Numbered from the stretch's first letter, positions 1 through 8,537 are shown. The stretch: DNA of 64,000 nucleotides from CADEER01 sp965216585 (GCA_965216585.1 CBDCGC010000003.1:62001-126000); one strand, 5' to 3'. Notes: generated by a model not told the origin, from the sequence alone. Translations and numbers: made by a program.

Positions 1-461
1 ACGGCAGCGGACAGTCCCGGGTCCATGGTGAAACGCTCACGCTGCCAGTCGCACGATGCACCGAGTCGTTTGAGTTGGCGCAGGATGACGCCGCCGTACT
101 CCTCCTTCCACTGCCAGACCAGATCGACGAACTTCTCGCGACCGAGATCGTGGCGGTTCGTCCCCTCGCTCGCCAGCTTTTTCTCGACGACGTTTTGCGT
201 CGCAATGCCGGCGTGATCGGTGCCCGGCATCCACAACACGTTGTCGCCGCACATGCGGCGATAGCGCACGGCGATGTCCTGCAGGGTGTTGTTGAGAACA
301 TGCCCGAGGTGCAGCATGCCGGTGACGTTGGGCGGCGGAATGACGATCGAATAGCGCGGGCCGTCCTTGTTTTCGTCGGCGTGAAAATACCCCCGCTCGA
401 GCCAGAAGTCGTACCACTTCTGCTCACAGGCCCGCGGATCGTAGATCTTTGCCAGCTCCAT
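1..461 (-). CDS. valS: Valyl-tRNA synthetase, N-terminal part (cut by window edge)
   Basis: This gene charges tRNA-Val with valine in the cytoplasm. It reads leftward off the window, so only about 153 N-terminal residues are present. The start ATG at 461 gives MELAKIYDPRACEQKWYDFW, the usual class I ValRS opening. It is followed by the PPPNVTGMLHLGH stretch, which contains the HIGH-type ATP-binding signature (HLGH), and then MPGTDHAGIATQ, which is highly characteristic of ValRS. The KMSKS motif and the anticodon-binding region lie outside the window. It is a core gene and marks the chromosomal side of the window. Nothing looks damaged. Confidence 0.95.
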   Translation of the reverse strand, partial: MELAKIYDPRACEQKWYDFWLERGYFHADENKDGPRYSIVIPPPNVTGMLHLGHVLNNTLQDIAVRYRRMCGDNVLWMPGTDHAGIATQNVVEKKLASEGTNRHDLGREKFVDLVWQWKEEYGGVILRQLKRLGASCDWQRERFTMDPGLSAA

Positions 462-663
462 CGTTGAACCTGTTAGTCTCTCGCATCCACCCGCGTCGTT
501 CAATACGCCTCCGGCTGCTGCACTTGCCACAACCGTCGATCGCAGCCGCCGCACCGCTGCACCTTCCCGGCCCGGAAGCGCAAGAGCGAAGTCAAGCTCC
601 GGAGGCTGCCGCCAACCTTGATTTCCCCACAGCGCACGGCTATCCGACCAGAGAGTCGGCAGA

Positions 664-731
<68 letters not shown>

Positions 732-747
<16 letters not shown>

Positions 748-1025
748 TTAATGGTTTAGCCAATATCTCGATACATCGAGCCCAGAGCGAAGCATCTCAA
801 AAGCCACCAAACCATCCGAAGCTTTAGCGTAGGGTGGTCCCCCCCCAGTCCCCCCTTTCGCATTCCAATCCTCCGTAGCTTCAGCGAAGGAGGGTCCCCT
901 TTGCCTGTGCCTTTGGCTCGCCTATGCCCGAGCTGTATGGCTGGAAGGCATGATCCAAAACGCTTGCAGACGCAAAGCCACCAAGAGAAAACCGACTCGA
1001 CCAACGCCGAAGTGTCGATGTACTC
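732..1025. repeat. Duplicated tRNA 3' end and imperfect repeats downstream of tRNA-Leu
   Basis: The 18-bp 3' end of the tRNA (732-749) recurs exactly at 847-864. Around it are imperfect repeats of a CCTCCGTAGCTTCAGCGAAG-like unit with self-complementary CCTCC/GGAGG ends (near 807-835 and 872-896). I see no credible gene in 748-1025. The arrangement fits a scar of a tRNA-targeted integration or a small palindromic repeat family, but no integrase is present here. Confidence 0.55.
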
Positions 1026-1311
1026 CTAGTGGGACGCACCCACATACAGTGTGCTGCCGACTGGAACGCCGCCGGCGAAGTACACGCCAGTCTCGGATCC
1101 GGGGAGAATGTCGTAGGTGAAGTCGTGCTCGTAGGGAACCCACTCGATCGAAACGATCTGCGTCAATCCCAATAGATCGCCGGCGCCAAGTTGCGCAAAG
1201 ACCCGTCCGTCCGCGGTCGGATGCCCAGCACTGATCTCGAGCATGACACCCGTTGCCAGCGAAACCCGCATGACACGGTGCGCGCTGACCGGTACACGGT
1301 TCGTCGCGATG
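1026..1311 (-). pseudogene. C-terminal half of a Hint-domain protein split by IS21
   Basis: Reading leftward, this encodes the second half of a Hint (hedgehog/intein) domain. It begins IATNRVPVSAHRVMRV, then EISAGHPTADGRVF, and ends with the YDILPGSETGVYF block and a stop. The N-terminal half lies at 3731-4333. The reading frame at the element junction (ATC GCG) is the same on both sides. Removing the IS and one 7-bp target copy therefore restores an uninterrupted protein of about 293 residues. As it stands this half has no start or export signal, so it is a broken piece. Confidence 0.85.
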
Positions 1312-1360
1312 TAGGGCGACGCCCTACGATCGTCGTAAGGCGACATCCAGTATTCCGAGC
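1312..1360 (+). repeat. IS21 left-end terminal repeats
   Basis: The left end holds two related GCGAC(A/G)YCC units, at about 1316-1324 and 1340-1359. The inner one matches the right end in inverted orientation. Such multiple end repeats are the expected IstA binding sites. I place the boundary at 1312 because the duplicated CGCGATG ends at 1311. Confidence 0.75.
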
Positions 1361-1409
1361 CTGATCAAGGACGCAGCTGTGGAAAGATTGGCCACCGTGG
1401 AGGTGGTGG

Positions 1410-2678
1410 ATGGCTGCGAAGCTCGGACTGGAGGCACGAATGACGATCAAAGAGCTCGCGCGTAGAGGAGTGTCGAAGAGCGAGATAGCCCGCAAGCTGG
1501 GCGTGGACGAGAAAGCGGTGCGTTACCACCTGCGGCGACAGGCCGAAGGGGCGGTGGACGGCCGCAGCCGCCAGAGCTACCTGGCGGACGGGTTCGCCGA
1601 GGCGATCGCGAGATGGCTGGAGGAGATCGCGGCCAGCGACGACGGCGTGAACGTGACGCTGCTGCACGAGTACCTCGAGCGCGAACACGACTACCCGGGC
1701 AGCGTGCGCTCGGTGCAGCGGTTCATGAAGAGGCGCTACCCGGCGCCGAAACGTCGCGCCCGGCGCAGGGTGGAGACGCCGCCCGGGGCGCAAGCCCAAG
1801 CGGACTGGGCGGAGTTTCCGCGCCTGATGATCGGCGGCCGGGAGCGGCCGATGCATGCATTTCATTTGAAACTATCGCATTCGCGTTACGATCCGGTGGT
1901 GTGGTCCGAACGTGAGGACGAACTCAGCTGGCTGTCGGTTCATAACGGCGGGCTGCGCCGTCTGGGCGGTGTTCCGGCGGTGGTACGGATCGACAATCCG
2001 AAAACAGCGATCATCCGCGGTGCTGGCGCCTGGGGAGAGATTCACCCGACGTACAGGCGCTACGCCGAGTCGATGCGCTTCCACATCGACGCGTGCCCGC
2101 CGCGGGCACCGGAATTCAAGGGAAAGGTGGAGCGCGGCGTGCGCGATCAGCGCGCCAGCTCCGACCCGAGCGGGCGGGAGTGGGACAGTGTGGAGCACCT
2201 GCAGGAGTGGAGCGACGGGCGCACGCTCGATCGGGCGCGTCGTCGCATCTGCCCGGCGACGGGGACTAGCGTGCTGGAGGCCTGGGAAGCCGAGAAGCAC
2301 CACCTCGCCGAGCTGCCGCTGCTGCCCGAGCCGTTCGACATCGCCGTCACCCGCCCGGTTGGCAAGGACTGCCTGGTCAGCTTCGAGCGCCACCAGTACT
2401 CGGTACCGTTTCGCCACGTGGGCAGAACGGTGGAAGTGCGCGGCTGCGCCCGAACGGTGCAGATTCTGGCCGAGTGCCGCATCGTGGCCGAGCACGAGCG
2501 CCACACCGAGCATCTGCTGGTGATCGACCCGGCGCACTTCGAAGGCGAGGCCACCGACGACGTGCTACCTCCGACCCCGCTGGGGCGGATGGGGCGGCGC
2601 CTTGCCGAGATCGCTGCTCTCACCCCGGATCGCCGCCCGGTCGATCTCTACGCGGCGCTGGCTGAGGCGGCGCGATGA
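1410..2678 (+). CDS. istA: IS21 transposase IstA
   Basis: This is the IstA transposase of about 422 residues, within the normal range for a short IS21-group enzyme. The N-terminus has a resolvase-like helix-turn-helix (TIKELARRGVSKSEIARKLG). A retroviral-type integrase core follows, with likely DDE residues in QADWAEF, VRIDNPKTAI and FKGKVER. The C-terminal beta-barrel region includes the SFERHQYSVPFRHVGR stretch typical of IstA. It overlaps istB by 4 nt (ATGA), implying translational coupling. No frameshift or stop is seen, so the gene looks functional. Confidence 0.95.
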   Translation: MAAKLGLEARMTIKELARRGVSKSEIARKLGVDEKAVRYHLRRQAEGAVDGRSRQSYLADGFAEAIARWLEEIAASDDGVNVTLLHEYLEREHDYPGSVRSVQRFMKRRYPAPKRRARRRVETPPGAQAQADWAEFPRLMIGGRERPMHAFHLKLSHSRYDPVVWSEREDELSWLSVHNGGLRRLGGVPAVVRIDNPKTAIIRGAGAWGEIHPTYRRYAESMRFHIDACPPRAPEFKGKVERGVRDQRASSDPSGREWDSVEHLQEWSDGRTLDRARRRICPATGTSVLEAWEAEKHHLAELPLLPEPFDIAVTRPVGKDCLVSFERHQYSVPFRHVGRTVEVRGCARTVQILAECRIVAEHERHTEHLLVIDPAHFEGEATDDVLPPTPLGRMGRRLAEIAALTPDRRPVDLYAALAEAAR

Positions 2679-3484
2679 CGACGACGACGCGAGTGAATCC
2701 GCCCGGGCAGAAGAAGCCGGCGCCGAAGGTGGACCTGGATGCGACGCGCGACAGGCTGCTCAGGCTCGCCCTGGTGCACTCGGCCGAGCAGCTCGAGCAG
2801 AAGGTGACCGCAGCAGTCAAAGACCCCGTCTCACCGCACCAGTTCCTCGACTCGGTGCTCGACGTCGAGCTAGCCGAGCGCGAGGAGCGGCGCATCCGTA
2901 CGTCGATGAAGCTCTCGGGACTGCCGACGGGGCAAACGCTGGCGAACTTCGACTTTGCCTTCCAGCCCTCGGTGGAGCGCTCGCGCATCGAGACGCTCGG
3001 CACCTGTGCGTGGATCCGCGAGTCTCACACGCTGCTTCTGCAGGGGCCGCCGGGTGTGGGGAAAACGCATTTGGCTGTCTCCCTCGGCGTGCGTGCCGTC
3101 GAGAACGGCTTCGGAGTGATCTTCTACCGACTCGAGGACCTGCTGGCGGCGATGAAGCGTGATGCCGATCTCAGTCCGACTCGGCTCCGGCGTCGCAAGT
3201 ACATGAACGTCTCGCTGCTGATTATTGATGAGGTCGGCTTCGAGCCGATGAGCCGCGCCGAGGCCAGCCTCTTCTTCCGACTCGTCTCCTACAGGTACTG
3301 CCGGGGCTCGATCCTGATCACCACCAACAAGGGCATCCGCGACTGGCCAGAGGTGCTCGCCGGCGACGAGGTGCTGGCCACCGCCATTCTCGATCGGCTT
3401 CTGCACAAGAGTCATGTGCTCAACATCCGCGGCCGCAGCTACCGGCTGCGTGAGCTCGAGGAGCGCACGGAGAATCCGTCATGA
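2675..3484 (+). CDS. istB: IS21 ATPase helper IstB
   Basis: This is an AAA+ ATPase of 269 residues, the usual IstB length; it helps IstA choose and capture target DNA. The Walker A motif GPPGVGKTHL lies near residue 126 and Walker B LLIIDEVGF near residue 184. The C-terminal region has the RLLHKSHVLNIRGRSYRLRE pattern common in IstB. The start overlaps the istA stop. The gene is intact and lies fully inside the IS21 element. Confidence 0.95.
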   Translation: MTTTTRVNPPGQKKPAPKVDLDATRDRLLRLALVHSAEQLEQKVTAAVKDPVSPHQFLDSVLDVELAEREERRIRTSMKLSGLPTGQTLANFDFAFQPSVERSRIETLGTCAWIRESHTLLLQGPPGVGKTHLAVSLGVRAVENGFGVIFYRLEDLLAAMKRDADLSPTRLRRRKYMNVSLLIIDEVGFEPMSRAEASLFFRLVSYRYCRGSILITTNKGIRDWPEVLAGDEVLATAILDRLLHKSHVLNIRGRSYRLRELEERTENPS

Positions 3485-3730
3485 GGCGCCCGTCGCCGCA
3501 AGTAGCTGATTTTCGATGCGGGCCCAGCCCTTCGGCGCAGCCGTTGAATCGATCCTGGGGCTTCCCTCGGCCGCGATCCGAGCCGCGCGCGGCCGGCGCG
3601 CGGCGTTTGGGCCGTCACTGCGGTCGGCCTACGGCCTCCCTACGTGACGCCCCAAACGCCAGGGATTCCCCCGGCGTCGTTCGGAACACTGGGTGTCGTT
3701 TTAACTCGGAAGACTGGGTGTCGCTGGACA
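3485..3730 (+). repeat. IS21 right end, noncoding
   Basis: Between the istB stop and the right boundary there is no gene. The last 50 bases hold two inverted copies of the end repeat. The outer one (3705-3724) matches the left end; the inner one (about 3682-3699) resembles it. The middle (3490-3640) is GC-rich with no recognisable signal. Confidence 0.7.
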
Positions 3731-4333
3731 CGCGATGACCGGAACCACGACAACGCCCGCCGCATCGGTGCTGTAGACGAGATCTCCAACGGAGAGAGCA
3801 GAGATCGGAACCTCACCAGCGGGTGTGGCAATGGCCGTCTCCGGTGAGGCGCAGATACAAACAAAGACGCACCCCGTTCCGTCCTCGCTGCATTCGCAGC
3901 AAGCGTTCCCCTGTGCGCCGGTCGGCAACTCGCAGGGACCACCGTTGATGATCCGACACGAACCCGGCTCGCATCTCTCACAACCGACCAGGCTCGTATG
4001 GACGGCGTGCACGAGCAAGGCGATGTCGAAACGCGGCTCGCCGCAGCACTCGTGACCGAAACCGCGGCAGTCGTTGCCGGCGAAATCAAACCAGTGATTG
4101 GCCACGCCGCACGCCGAGGGCTCGGACCGGCCAAGCGCGATCCGTACCAGGACGATTAGTTCGTTGATCCGCGTCGTACCATCGCCATTGCAGTCACCCA
4201 AGCAGCATTCACTCAGCGAAGCCGCTTTCGCTTCGATCGCCCCAGACAAAGGCAGGAGTACCAATGCGGCGATTGTGATCGATCGTCTAAAAGTCCGCAG
4301 CATGGTCGTTTCATCCATAGTCCTCATGACCAA
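3731..4333 (-). pseudogene. N-terminal part of secreted dockerin/Hint protein interrupted by IS21
   Basis: It reads leftward from ATG 4333; the internal start of MLRTFRRSITIAALVLLPLS is also plausible and gives a good signal peptide. After cleavage near EAKAAS there is a dockerin-like EF-hand segment (GDCNGDGTTRINELIVLVRI). Next come a second degenerate repeat, a Cys-rich linker (about residues 115-165), and the start of a Hint domain: CASPETAIATPAGEVPISA, then SVGDLVYSTD. At 3731 the frame runs into the IS21 end and stops a few codons later. The rest of the domain is at 1026-1311. The intact ancestor was probably a secreted protein with a self-processing Hint module; it is now disrupted. Confidence 0.85.
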
Positions 4334-4339
4334 TGCCGC

Positions 4340-4567
4340 TCAAGGTGCGATCTCCTCGAAGTCCGATCGGCGCAGGATCCGGAGCACTGGATCTTGCCGA
4401 AACTCCCGACTGACGACGACGAACTCGTCATACGCTTCCGTTACCGCCACATCAGAAGATCCGAACGGGTATGTGTACGCGATCGTCATCGTTTCCACGT
4501 CGATCACTACTGCGCCCACCGGGTATATCCGACCCGCCGCGTAATGAACCGCGCCATACAGAAAAAG
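4340..4567 (-). pseudogene. Short coding remnant upstream of the Hint gene
   Basis: In the frame ending at TGA 4340 the minus strand reads about 75 residues with coding character (GRIYPVGAVVIDVETMTIAY, then SDVAVTEAYDEFVVVSREF). There is no start codon with a ribosome site, and the upstream end runs into the palindrome at 4561-4648. It looks like the 3' end of a gene whose 5' part was lost. I do not recognise the family. Low confidence. Confidence 0.4.
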
Positions 4568-4648
4568 GGGGACAGGTACACATTTCGACTGAGTTCTAGA
4601 ACGATCTCACACAGTTAGCGTTCGAAATGTGTACGTGTCCCCCTTTTC
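4561..4648. repeat. Long inverted repeat (REP-like palindrome)
   Basis: Arms of about 28 bp (4561-4588 and 4621-4648) are complementary with a single mismatch and flank a spacer of about 32 bp. The core is GGGGGACAGGTACACATTTC and its inverse. This GTACACATTT/GGGGAC pattern resembles palindromic repeats mobilised by TnpA-REP (IS200-like) transposases. No such transposase is visible nearby. It could also act as a bidirectional terminator, since one flank ends in a T/C-rich run. Confidence 0.7.
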
Positions 4649-4706
4649 TTTTTTCCTCGCTTGCTTTGCTCTTGCATATTGCAATCCGAGTTGCAATTTA
4701 CAGATC

Positions 4707-5861
4707 ATGATCGATCGAAAAACAGGCGCTCTTCTCCGCCGGAGACTAAAAGGCAGCCCTGCGGTGGCGCTCATTGGTGCGCGCCAAGCCGGCAAGACGA
4801 CTCTGGCGAGATCGCTCAGCGACCGGTACTTCGACCTCGAGCAACCGGGCGACCGCACCCGCCTCGATGTCGAGTGGGATACGGTTTGCGCCGGGAAGAA
4901 ACTCGTCATTCTCGACGAAGCGCAGGCATGGCCTGACGTGTTTCCGCGCCTGCGCGGCGCGATCGACGCGGACCGCAAACGCAACAATCGATTCTTGCTG
5001 CTCGGCTCTGTCTCCCCCTCGTTGATGACGCAGGTGTCCGAATCGCTGGCGGGTAGACTGGCGTTGATCGAGCTGTCGCCATTGATGCTGGGCGAGATGA
5101 AGTCGCCCAACATCAAGCGACACTGGCTGGTCGGCGGGTACCCGGACGGTGGCGTCCTGGGATCGAGGTCGTTCCCGCATTGGCAAAACGATTACCTGAA
5201 CCTGATCGCGCAGCGTGACCTGCCGACCTGGGGGCTACCCGCCAAACCACAGACGGTCATGCGTCTGCTCAAGATGTGCGCAATCGCGCACGGTCAGATC
5301 TGGAATGCATCGCTCATCGGACAAAGCCTCGGACTCTCGCACACCACGGTGCGGTCATACCTCGACTACCTGGAAGGAGCGTTTCTCACCCGCCTCCTGC
5401 CGCCTTACACCCCCAACCTGGGAAAGCGTTTGGTGAGAAGTCCGAAGCTGTACTGGCGGGACAGTGGGCTGCTGCATGCACTCTGCGGCACAAGGTCGCG
5501 CGACGACCTCCTCGTCCAACCTTGGGTCGGAGCCAGTTGGGAGGGATACGTGATCGAACAGATCCTTTCGTCTCTCGCCGCGATGGGAATTGCGTACGAG
5601 CCGTACTTCTTCCGAACGAGCGATGGTAGCGAACTCGATCTGGTCTTGGACCTGGGCTCCGAACGCTGGGTCTTCGAGATCAAGCTCTCCTCACAACCCG
5701 ACCCGCGCGACCTCGACCGATTGCGCAAGCTCGGCGACCTGCTTGGCGCGACGAGGCGATTCTTGGTGTCACAGACCAGCCGCTCGGCCATCTCCAAGGC
5801 GCTGTCATCGGCCAATCTCATCGACACACTGAGCGAGTTGAATGCCGGGCTCAAAGGATAG
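4707..5861 (+). CDS. AAA ATPase with DUF4143 domain
   Basis: A 384-residue P-loop ATPase of the AAA_14/DUF4143 type. Walker A is ALIGARQAGKTTLARS (about residues 25-40) and Walker B is KLVILDEAQ (about 70-78). The C-terminal half is the DUF4143 region: a helix-turn-helix-like LSHTTVRSYLDYLEGAFLTR, then YWRDSGLLHAL, then a nuclease-like fold with DGSELDLVLD and WVFEIKLS. The E-D...EIK pattern resembles PD-(D/E)xK. Start 4707 is chosen because MIDRKTG is the usual family opening; an upstream in-frame start at 4629 would add an unrelated hydrophobic stretch inside the palindrome. Such genes are common, often horizontally moved, and of unknown function. Confidence 0.85.
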   Translation: MIDRKTGALLRRRLKGSPAVALIGARQAGKTTLARSLSDRYFDLEQPGDRTRLDVEWDTVCAGKKLVILDEAQAWPDVFPRLRGAIDADRKRNNRFLLLGSVSPSLMTQVSESLAGRLALIELSPLMLGEMKSPNIKRHWLVGGYPDGGVLGSRSFPHWQNDYLNLIAQRDLPTWGLPAKPQTVMRLLKMCAIAHGQIWNASLIGQSLGLSHTTVRSYLDYLEGAFLTRLLPPYTPNLGKRLVRSPKLYWRDSGLLHALCGTRSRDDLLVQPWVGASWEGYVIEQILSSLAAMGIAYEPYFFRTSDGSELDLVLDLGSERWVFEIKLSSQPDPRDLDRLRKLGDLLGATRRFLVSQTSRSAISKALSSANLIDTLSELNAGLKG

Positions 5862-6216
5862 CAGAGGGGTAGCTTCGAGCGCCGGCAACGACGGCGAGGA
5901 TCTCAACCAACTGGTCGACGACCCCTGGCTGGTGCATCAGTGCTCGGAAGGCGAGAGCGGCTGTTCGTTCACCTTCGAGGACAGCGACTTTTCAAACCTG
6001 CAGCGCGAGGTGGTCTACTACGCCCGCGCCCTGCAGGAGCCGACGATGGCGATCAACGGCGACAACCTGCGCTGCCAGCGGGACCCAGCGGGAGCCTGCA
6101 TCGCCGTTCGCCCCTGCTACTCCGACGAGCGCACCGACCCAGGTGACGACTGCCTCGGCGAGGTGATGGAACGCGCCTGGTCGTCGCCGATCTGGGTGAC
6201 ACCTGCCTCGGGGTAG
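5842..6216 (+). pseudogene. C-terminal fragment of a DUF3604 protein
   Basis: About 115 residues match the conserved tail of DUF3604 proteins: DPWLVHQCSEGESGCSF, VVYYARALQEPTMAINGDNL, and ERAWSSPIWV. Full DUF3604 proteins are several hundred residues long with an N-terminal metal-dependent (PHP-like) region, which is absent here. The open frame begins inside the end of the ATPase gene, so there is no independent start. The gene seems to have been truncated when the upstream module arrived. Confidence 0.75.
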
Positions 6217-6306
6217 TTGAATCGCGCCGCCTGCGCTGCGATATCAGCCCCCTGTACCGCTCCCACTCCAGCTTCGTGCCAATTCTTCCTTCTGCGCTTT
6301 AACTCC

Positions 6307-7101
6307 ATGAACATCAACGAATTCCTCGACCTCCGTCCGACCCACAATCCACACCGCTGGGTACTCCCCGTAACCCCGCGGGTGTGCACCCTGGGCGGCT
6401 TTCTCTTCGGCGGCGCCGGTCTCGCCGCCGCCGTCGCAGCCTTGGAATCTACTTGCGATCGACCGCTCATCTGGGCGACTGCACAGTATCTTTCCTTCGC
6501 TCGGCCGCCATCGTTCGTCGACCTCGACGTGACCATCCCGGTAGCCGGCCGCAACACCACACAGGCGCGCGCCATCGGCCACGTGCACGACTCGGAGATC
6601 TTCACCGCCAACGCCGCACTGGGCAAGAGATCCCTGCCCGGCAGCGGCGAGTGGCCGGAGCCGCCGCGGGTGCCGGCGGCGTCCGAATGTCCGCCGATTC
6701 CCGGCCGCGACAGCGAAACCGAATCGATCGGCTCGCGTCTCGAGCTGCGCGTCGCCAACGGCCGCTTCGGCGCCGAGCGCGACGGCAGCCTGAGCCCCGA
6801 CGGCCGCTCCGCCCTGTGGGTCGGCATCCCCGGCATCGAGCTCTCCGCCGCCACCCTGGCGATCATCGCCGACTGGATCCCCTCCGGCGTCGGCCAGGCA
6901 CTCGGCCGAATGACCTACGTCTCCTCGCTCGACAACACACTGCGCGTCGTCGAGATCGCCGCCACCGAATGGGTGCTCTGCGACATCCGCATGCACGCGA
7001 TTCGCAACGGCTACGCCCACGGAGCCATGCATCTGTGGTCGCAGGACATGCGCCTGCTCGCCACGGCCAGCCAGTCGATGGTCGTTCACTACCCGAAATG
7101 A
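6307..7101 (+). CDS. Acyl-CoA thioesterase (double hot-dog)
   Basis: A 264-residue protein with the layout of a TesB-like double hot-dog thioesterase. The first half contains FLFGGAGLAAAVAALE followed by PLIWATAQYLSFARPPSFVD, a substrate-tunnel region. The second half contains YVSSLDNTLRVVEI and WVLCDIRMHAIRNGYAHG, the typical end-hot-dog block with a polar Asp. The predicted role is hydrolysis of acyl-CoA to free acid and CoA. It lies just upstream of an ACAD10-type phosphotransferase, suggesting fatty acyl or hydroxyacyl metabolism. Start 6307 is chosen for MNINEFLDL. Confidence 0.8.
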   Translation: MNINEFLDLRPTHNPHRWVLPVTPRVCTLGGFLFGGAGLAAAVAALESTCDRPLIWATAQYLSFARPPSFVDLDVTIPVAGRNTTQARAIGHVHDSEIFTANAALGKRSLPGSGEWPEPPRVPAASECPPIPGRDSETESIGSRLELRVANGRFGAERDGSLSPDGRSALWVGIPGIELSAATLAIIADWIPSGVGQALGRMTYVSSLDNTLRVVEIAATEWVLCDIRMHAIRNGYAHGAMHLWSQDMRLLATASQSMVVHYPK

Positions 7102-7139
7102 CGTGAGTCGCGGCGGCTCGGCGTGATACGAGAGACGCT

Positions 7140-8180
7140 ATGCCTACAGAAGCGGACCGCAGCGAGCTGATCGACGTCGAGCGCCTGGCGCGCTGGATGG
7201 ATGAGCGGCGCCTGCCGGGCAGCGGCTCGCCGCTGCAGGTGGAGGCCATCGCCGGCGGCGCTTCGAACGAAATCTTCGCGCTGCGTCGCGCCGCAGCGCA
7301 CCTGGTCTTGCGCCGGCCACCGCGCAACGTTCCACAGGGGCGCAACGAAACCATGCTGCGCGAGTACCGGGTCGTCGCTGCGCTGCGCGACAGCGACGTA
7401 CCACACGCCCGCGCGCACGCATGGTGCGACGACACCAGCATCATCGGCGCCTGCTTCTACATCATGGATCACGTCGACGGCTGGACGCCGATGGGCCGCC
7501 TCGACTCGCCTTTCGACACCGACGTCGAAGCCAAACGCGGCCTCGGCTGGGAGCTCGTCGACGCCATCGCCAAGTTGGCCCAGGTCGACTGGCGCGCCGC
7601 CGGCCTCGAGGGCTTCGGCAAGCCGGAGGGATTTCTCGAGCGCCAGGTCGACCGCTGGCTGCATCATTTGTCGAAGTTCAAATTTCGCGACCTGCCCGGC
7701 CTCGACGACGCCGCCACCTGGCTGCGCGCTCACACCCCGAAGAGCTTCCGCCCGGGCATCATCCACGGCGACTATCAATTCGCCAACGTCATGTTCCACC
7801 ACGGCGCGCCGGCGCGCATGGCGGCGGTGGTCGACTGGGAGATGTCGACGATCGGCGACCCCCTGCTCGACCTCGCCTGGGTGCTGATGGGCTGGGTCGA
7901 CCCTGGCGAAGAGCAGAAGTCGAAGCTCTACTTCGACTACACCGGCATGCAGAGCCGCGCCGAGTTGATCGAGCGCTACGCCGCGCAGACCGGACTGCCG
8001 GTCGAGCAGATCGACTACTACGTCGTCCTCGCCCGCTTCAAAATGGCCTGCGTCCTCGAGGGCGGCTACGCCCGCTACGTACAGGGCGGCGCCGACAACC
8101 CCAAGATGGCCGCCTTCGGCGACGTCGTTCTCGACATGGCCGCCGGCGCCGCCGAGTTGGCTCGCAACTCGAGTCTGTGA
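7140..8180 (+). CDS. Phosphotransferase family protein (ACAD10/APH-like)
   Basis: A 346-residue aminoglycoside-phosphotransferase-fold kinase of the group found beside acyl-CoA dehydrogenases. Motifs: IAGGASNEIFAL (nucleotide loop), HLVLRRPP (conserved basic strand), IIHGDYQFANVMFH (catalytic HGDxxxxN, about residues 206-220) and VVDWEMSTIGDPLLDLAWVL (metal-binding D). Family members of this kind phosphorylate 4-hydroxyacyl-CoAs. Neighbours (thioesterase) support an acyl-CoA context. The last 44 bp of the gene recur at 11265-11308. Confidence 0.88.
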   Translation: MPTEADRSELIDVERLARWMDERRLPGSGSPLQVEAIAGGASNEIFALRRAAAHLVLRRPPRNVPQGRNETMLREYRVVAALRDSDVPHARAHAWCDDTSIIGACFYIMDHVDGWTPMGRLDSPFDTDVEAKRGLGWELVDAIAKLAQVDWRAAGLEGFGKPEGFLERQVDRWLHHLSKFKFRDLPGLDDAATWLRAHTPKSFRPGIIHGDYQFANVMFHHGAPARMAAVVDWEMSTIGDPLLDLAWVLMGWVDPGEEQKSKLYFDYTGMQSRAELIERYAAQTGLPVEQIDYYVVLARFKMACVLEGGYARYVQGGADNPKMAAFGDVVLDMAAGAAELARNSSL

Positions 8181-8183
8181 GGC
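8140..8183 (+). repeat. 44-bp direct repeat, copy 1 (3' end of phosphotransferase gene)
   Basis: The 44 bases covering the last codons and stop of the phosphotransferase gene recur at 11265-11308 with two mismatches. The intervening 3.1 kb carries ParDE, an EVE-HNH nuclease and a DUF429 protein. The repeat therefore looks like a target or attachment duplication bounding an inserted cassette. Confidence 0.75.
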
Positions 8184-8242
8184 GTCTTCCCGAGCGAAAT
8201 CTCCCTTCCCAAAGAGACTCAACGATGCTAAATCGCATCAAT

Positions 8243-8253
8243 GGTATGATACC
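8243..8253 (+). promoter_or_regulatory. Palindrome GGTATGATACC upstream of parD
   Basis: A perfect 5-bp inverted repeat around a single centre base lies 27 bp before the parD start. ParD-type antitoxins repress their own operon by binding palindromes in this position, so this is a candidate operator. A single short palindrome is weak evidence. Confidence 0.4.
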
Positions 8254-8279
8254 CCGTACGTCCCCCCCTTGGAGGAAGA

Positions 8280-8537
8280 ATGGCGACGACACGAAAGACC
8301 ATTACCGTCACGGACCAGCAAGACGAGTGGATCAAGGCGCAAATCGCTGCCGGGCGATACACGAACGACAGCGAATACGTTCGTGACCTGATCCGGCAAG
8401 ATCAAAAAAGAAACAGCCACGACGAGGCAATCCGCGCCGCGCTGATCGAAGGCGAGGAAAGCGGCGAGGCACAACCATTCGACGGCGACCTGTTCAAAAG
8501 AGAAATGGCCGCCCGACATGGCAACGAGCAAGCCTGA
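8280..8537 (+). CDS. parD: Type II antitoxin, ParD family
   Basis: An 85-residue antitoxin with an N-terminal ribbon-helix-helix (KTITVTDQQDEWIKAQIAAG, then DSEYVRDLIRQDQ). An acidic, flexible C-terminus binds the toxin. It overlaps parE by 20 nt, which couples their translation. It should neutralise ParE and autoregulate the operon. Length and motifs are normal. Confidence 0.9.
   Translation: MATTRKTITVTDQQDEWIKAQIAAGRYTNDSEYVRDLIRQDQKRNSHDEAIRAALIEGEESGEAQPFDGDLFKREMAARHGNEQA

Larger units (their letters stand above)
1312..3730 (+). mobile_element. IS21-family insertion sequence (istA-istB)
   Basis: A complete IS21-type element of about 2.4 kb carries overlapping transposase (istA) and ATPase helper (istB) genes. 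It is flanked by the 7-bp direct repeat CGCGATG at 1305-1311 and 3731-3737, which I read as the target duplication. Its ends carry the multiple short repeats typical of IS21. Near the left end is GCGACATCCAGTATTCCGAG (1340-1359), matched at 18 of 20 positions by the reverse complement of 3705-3724. A second, inner right-end copy lies near 3682-3699. Both genes are intact, so the element may still be active. It interrupts a dockerin/Hint gene read on the opposite strand. Confidence 0.9.
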
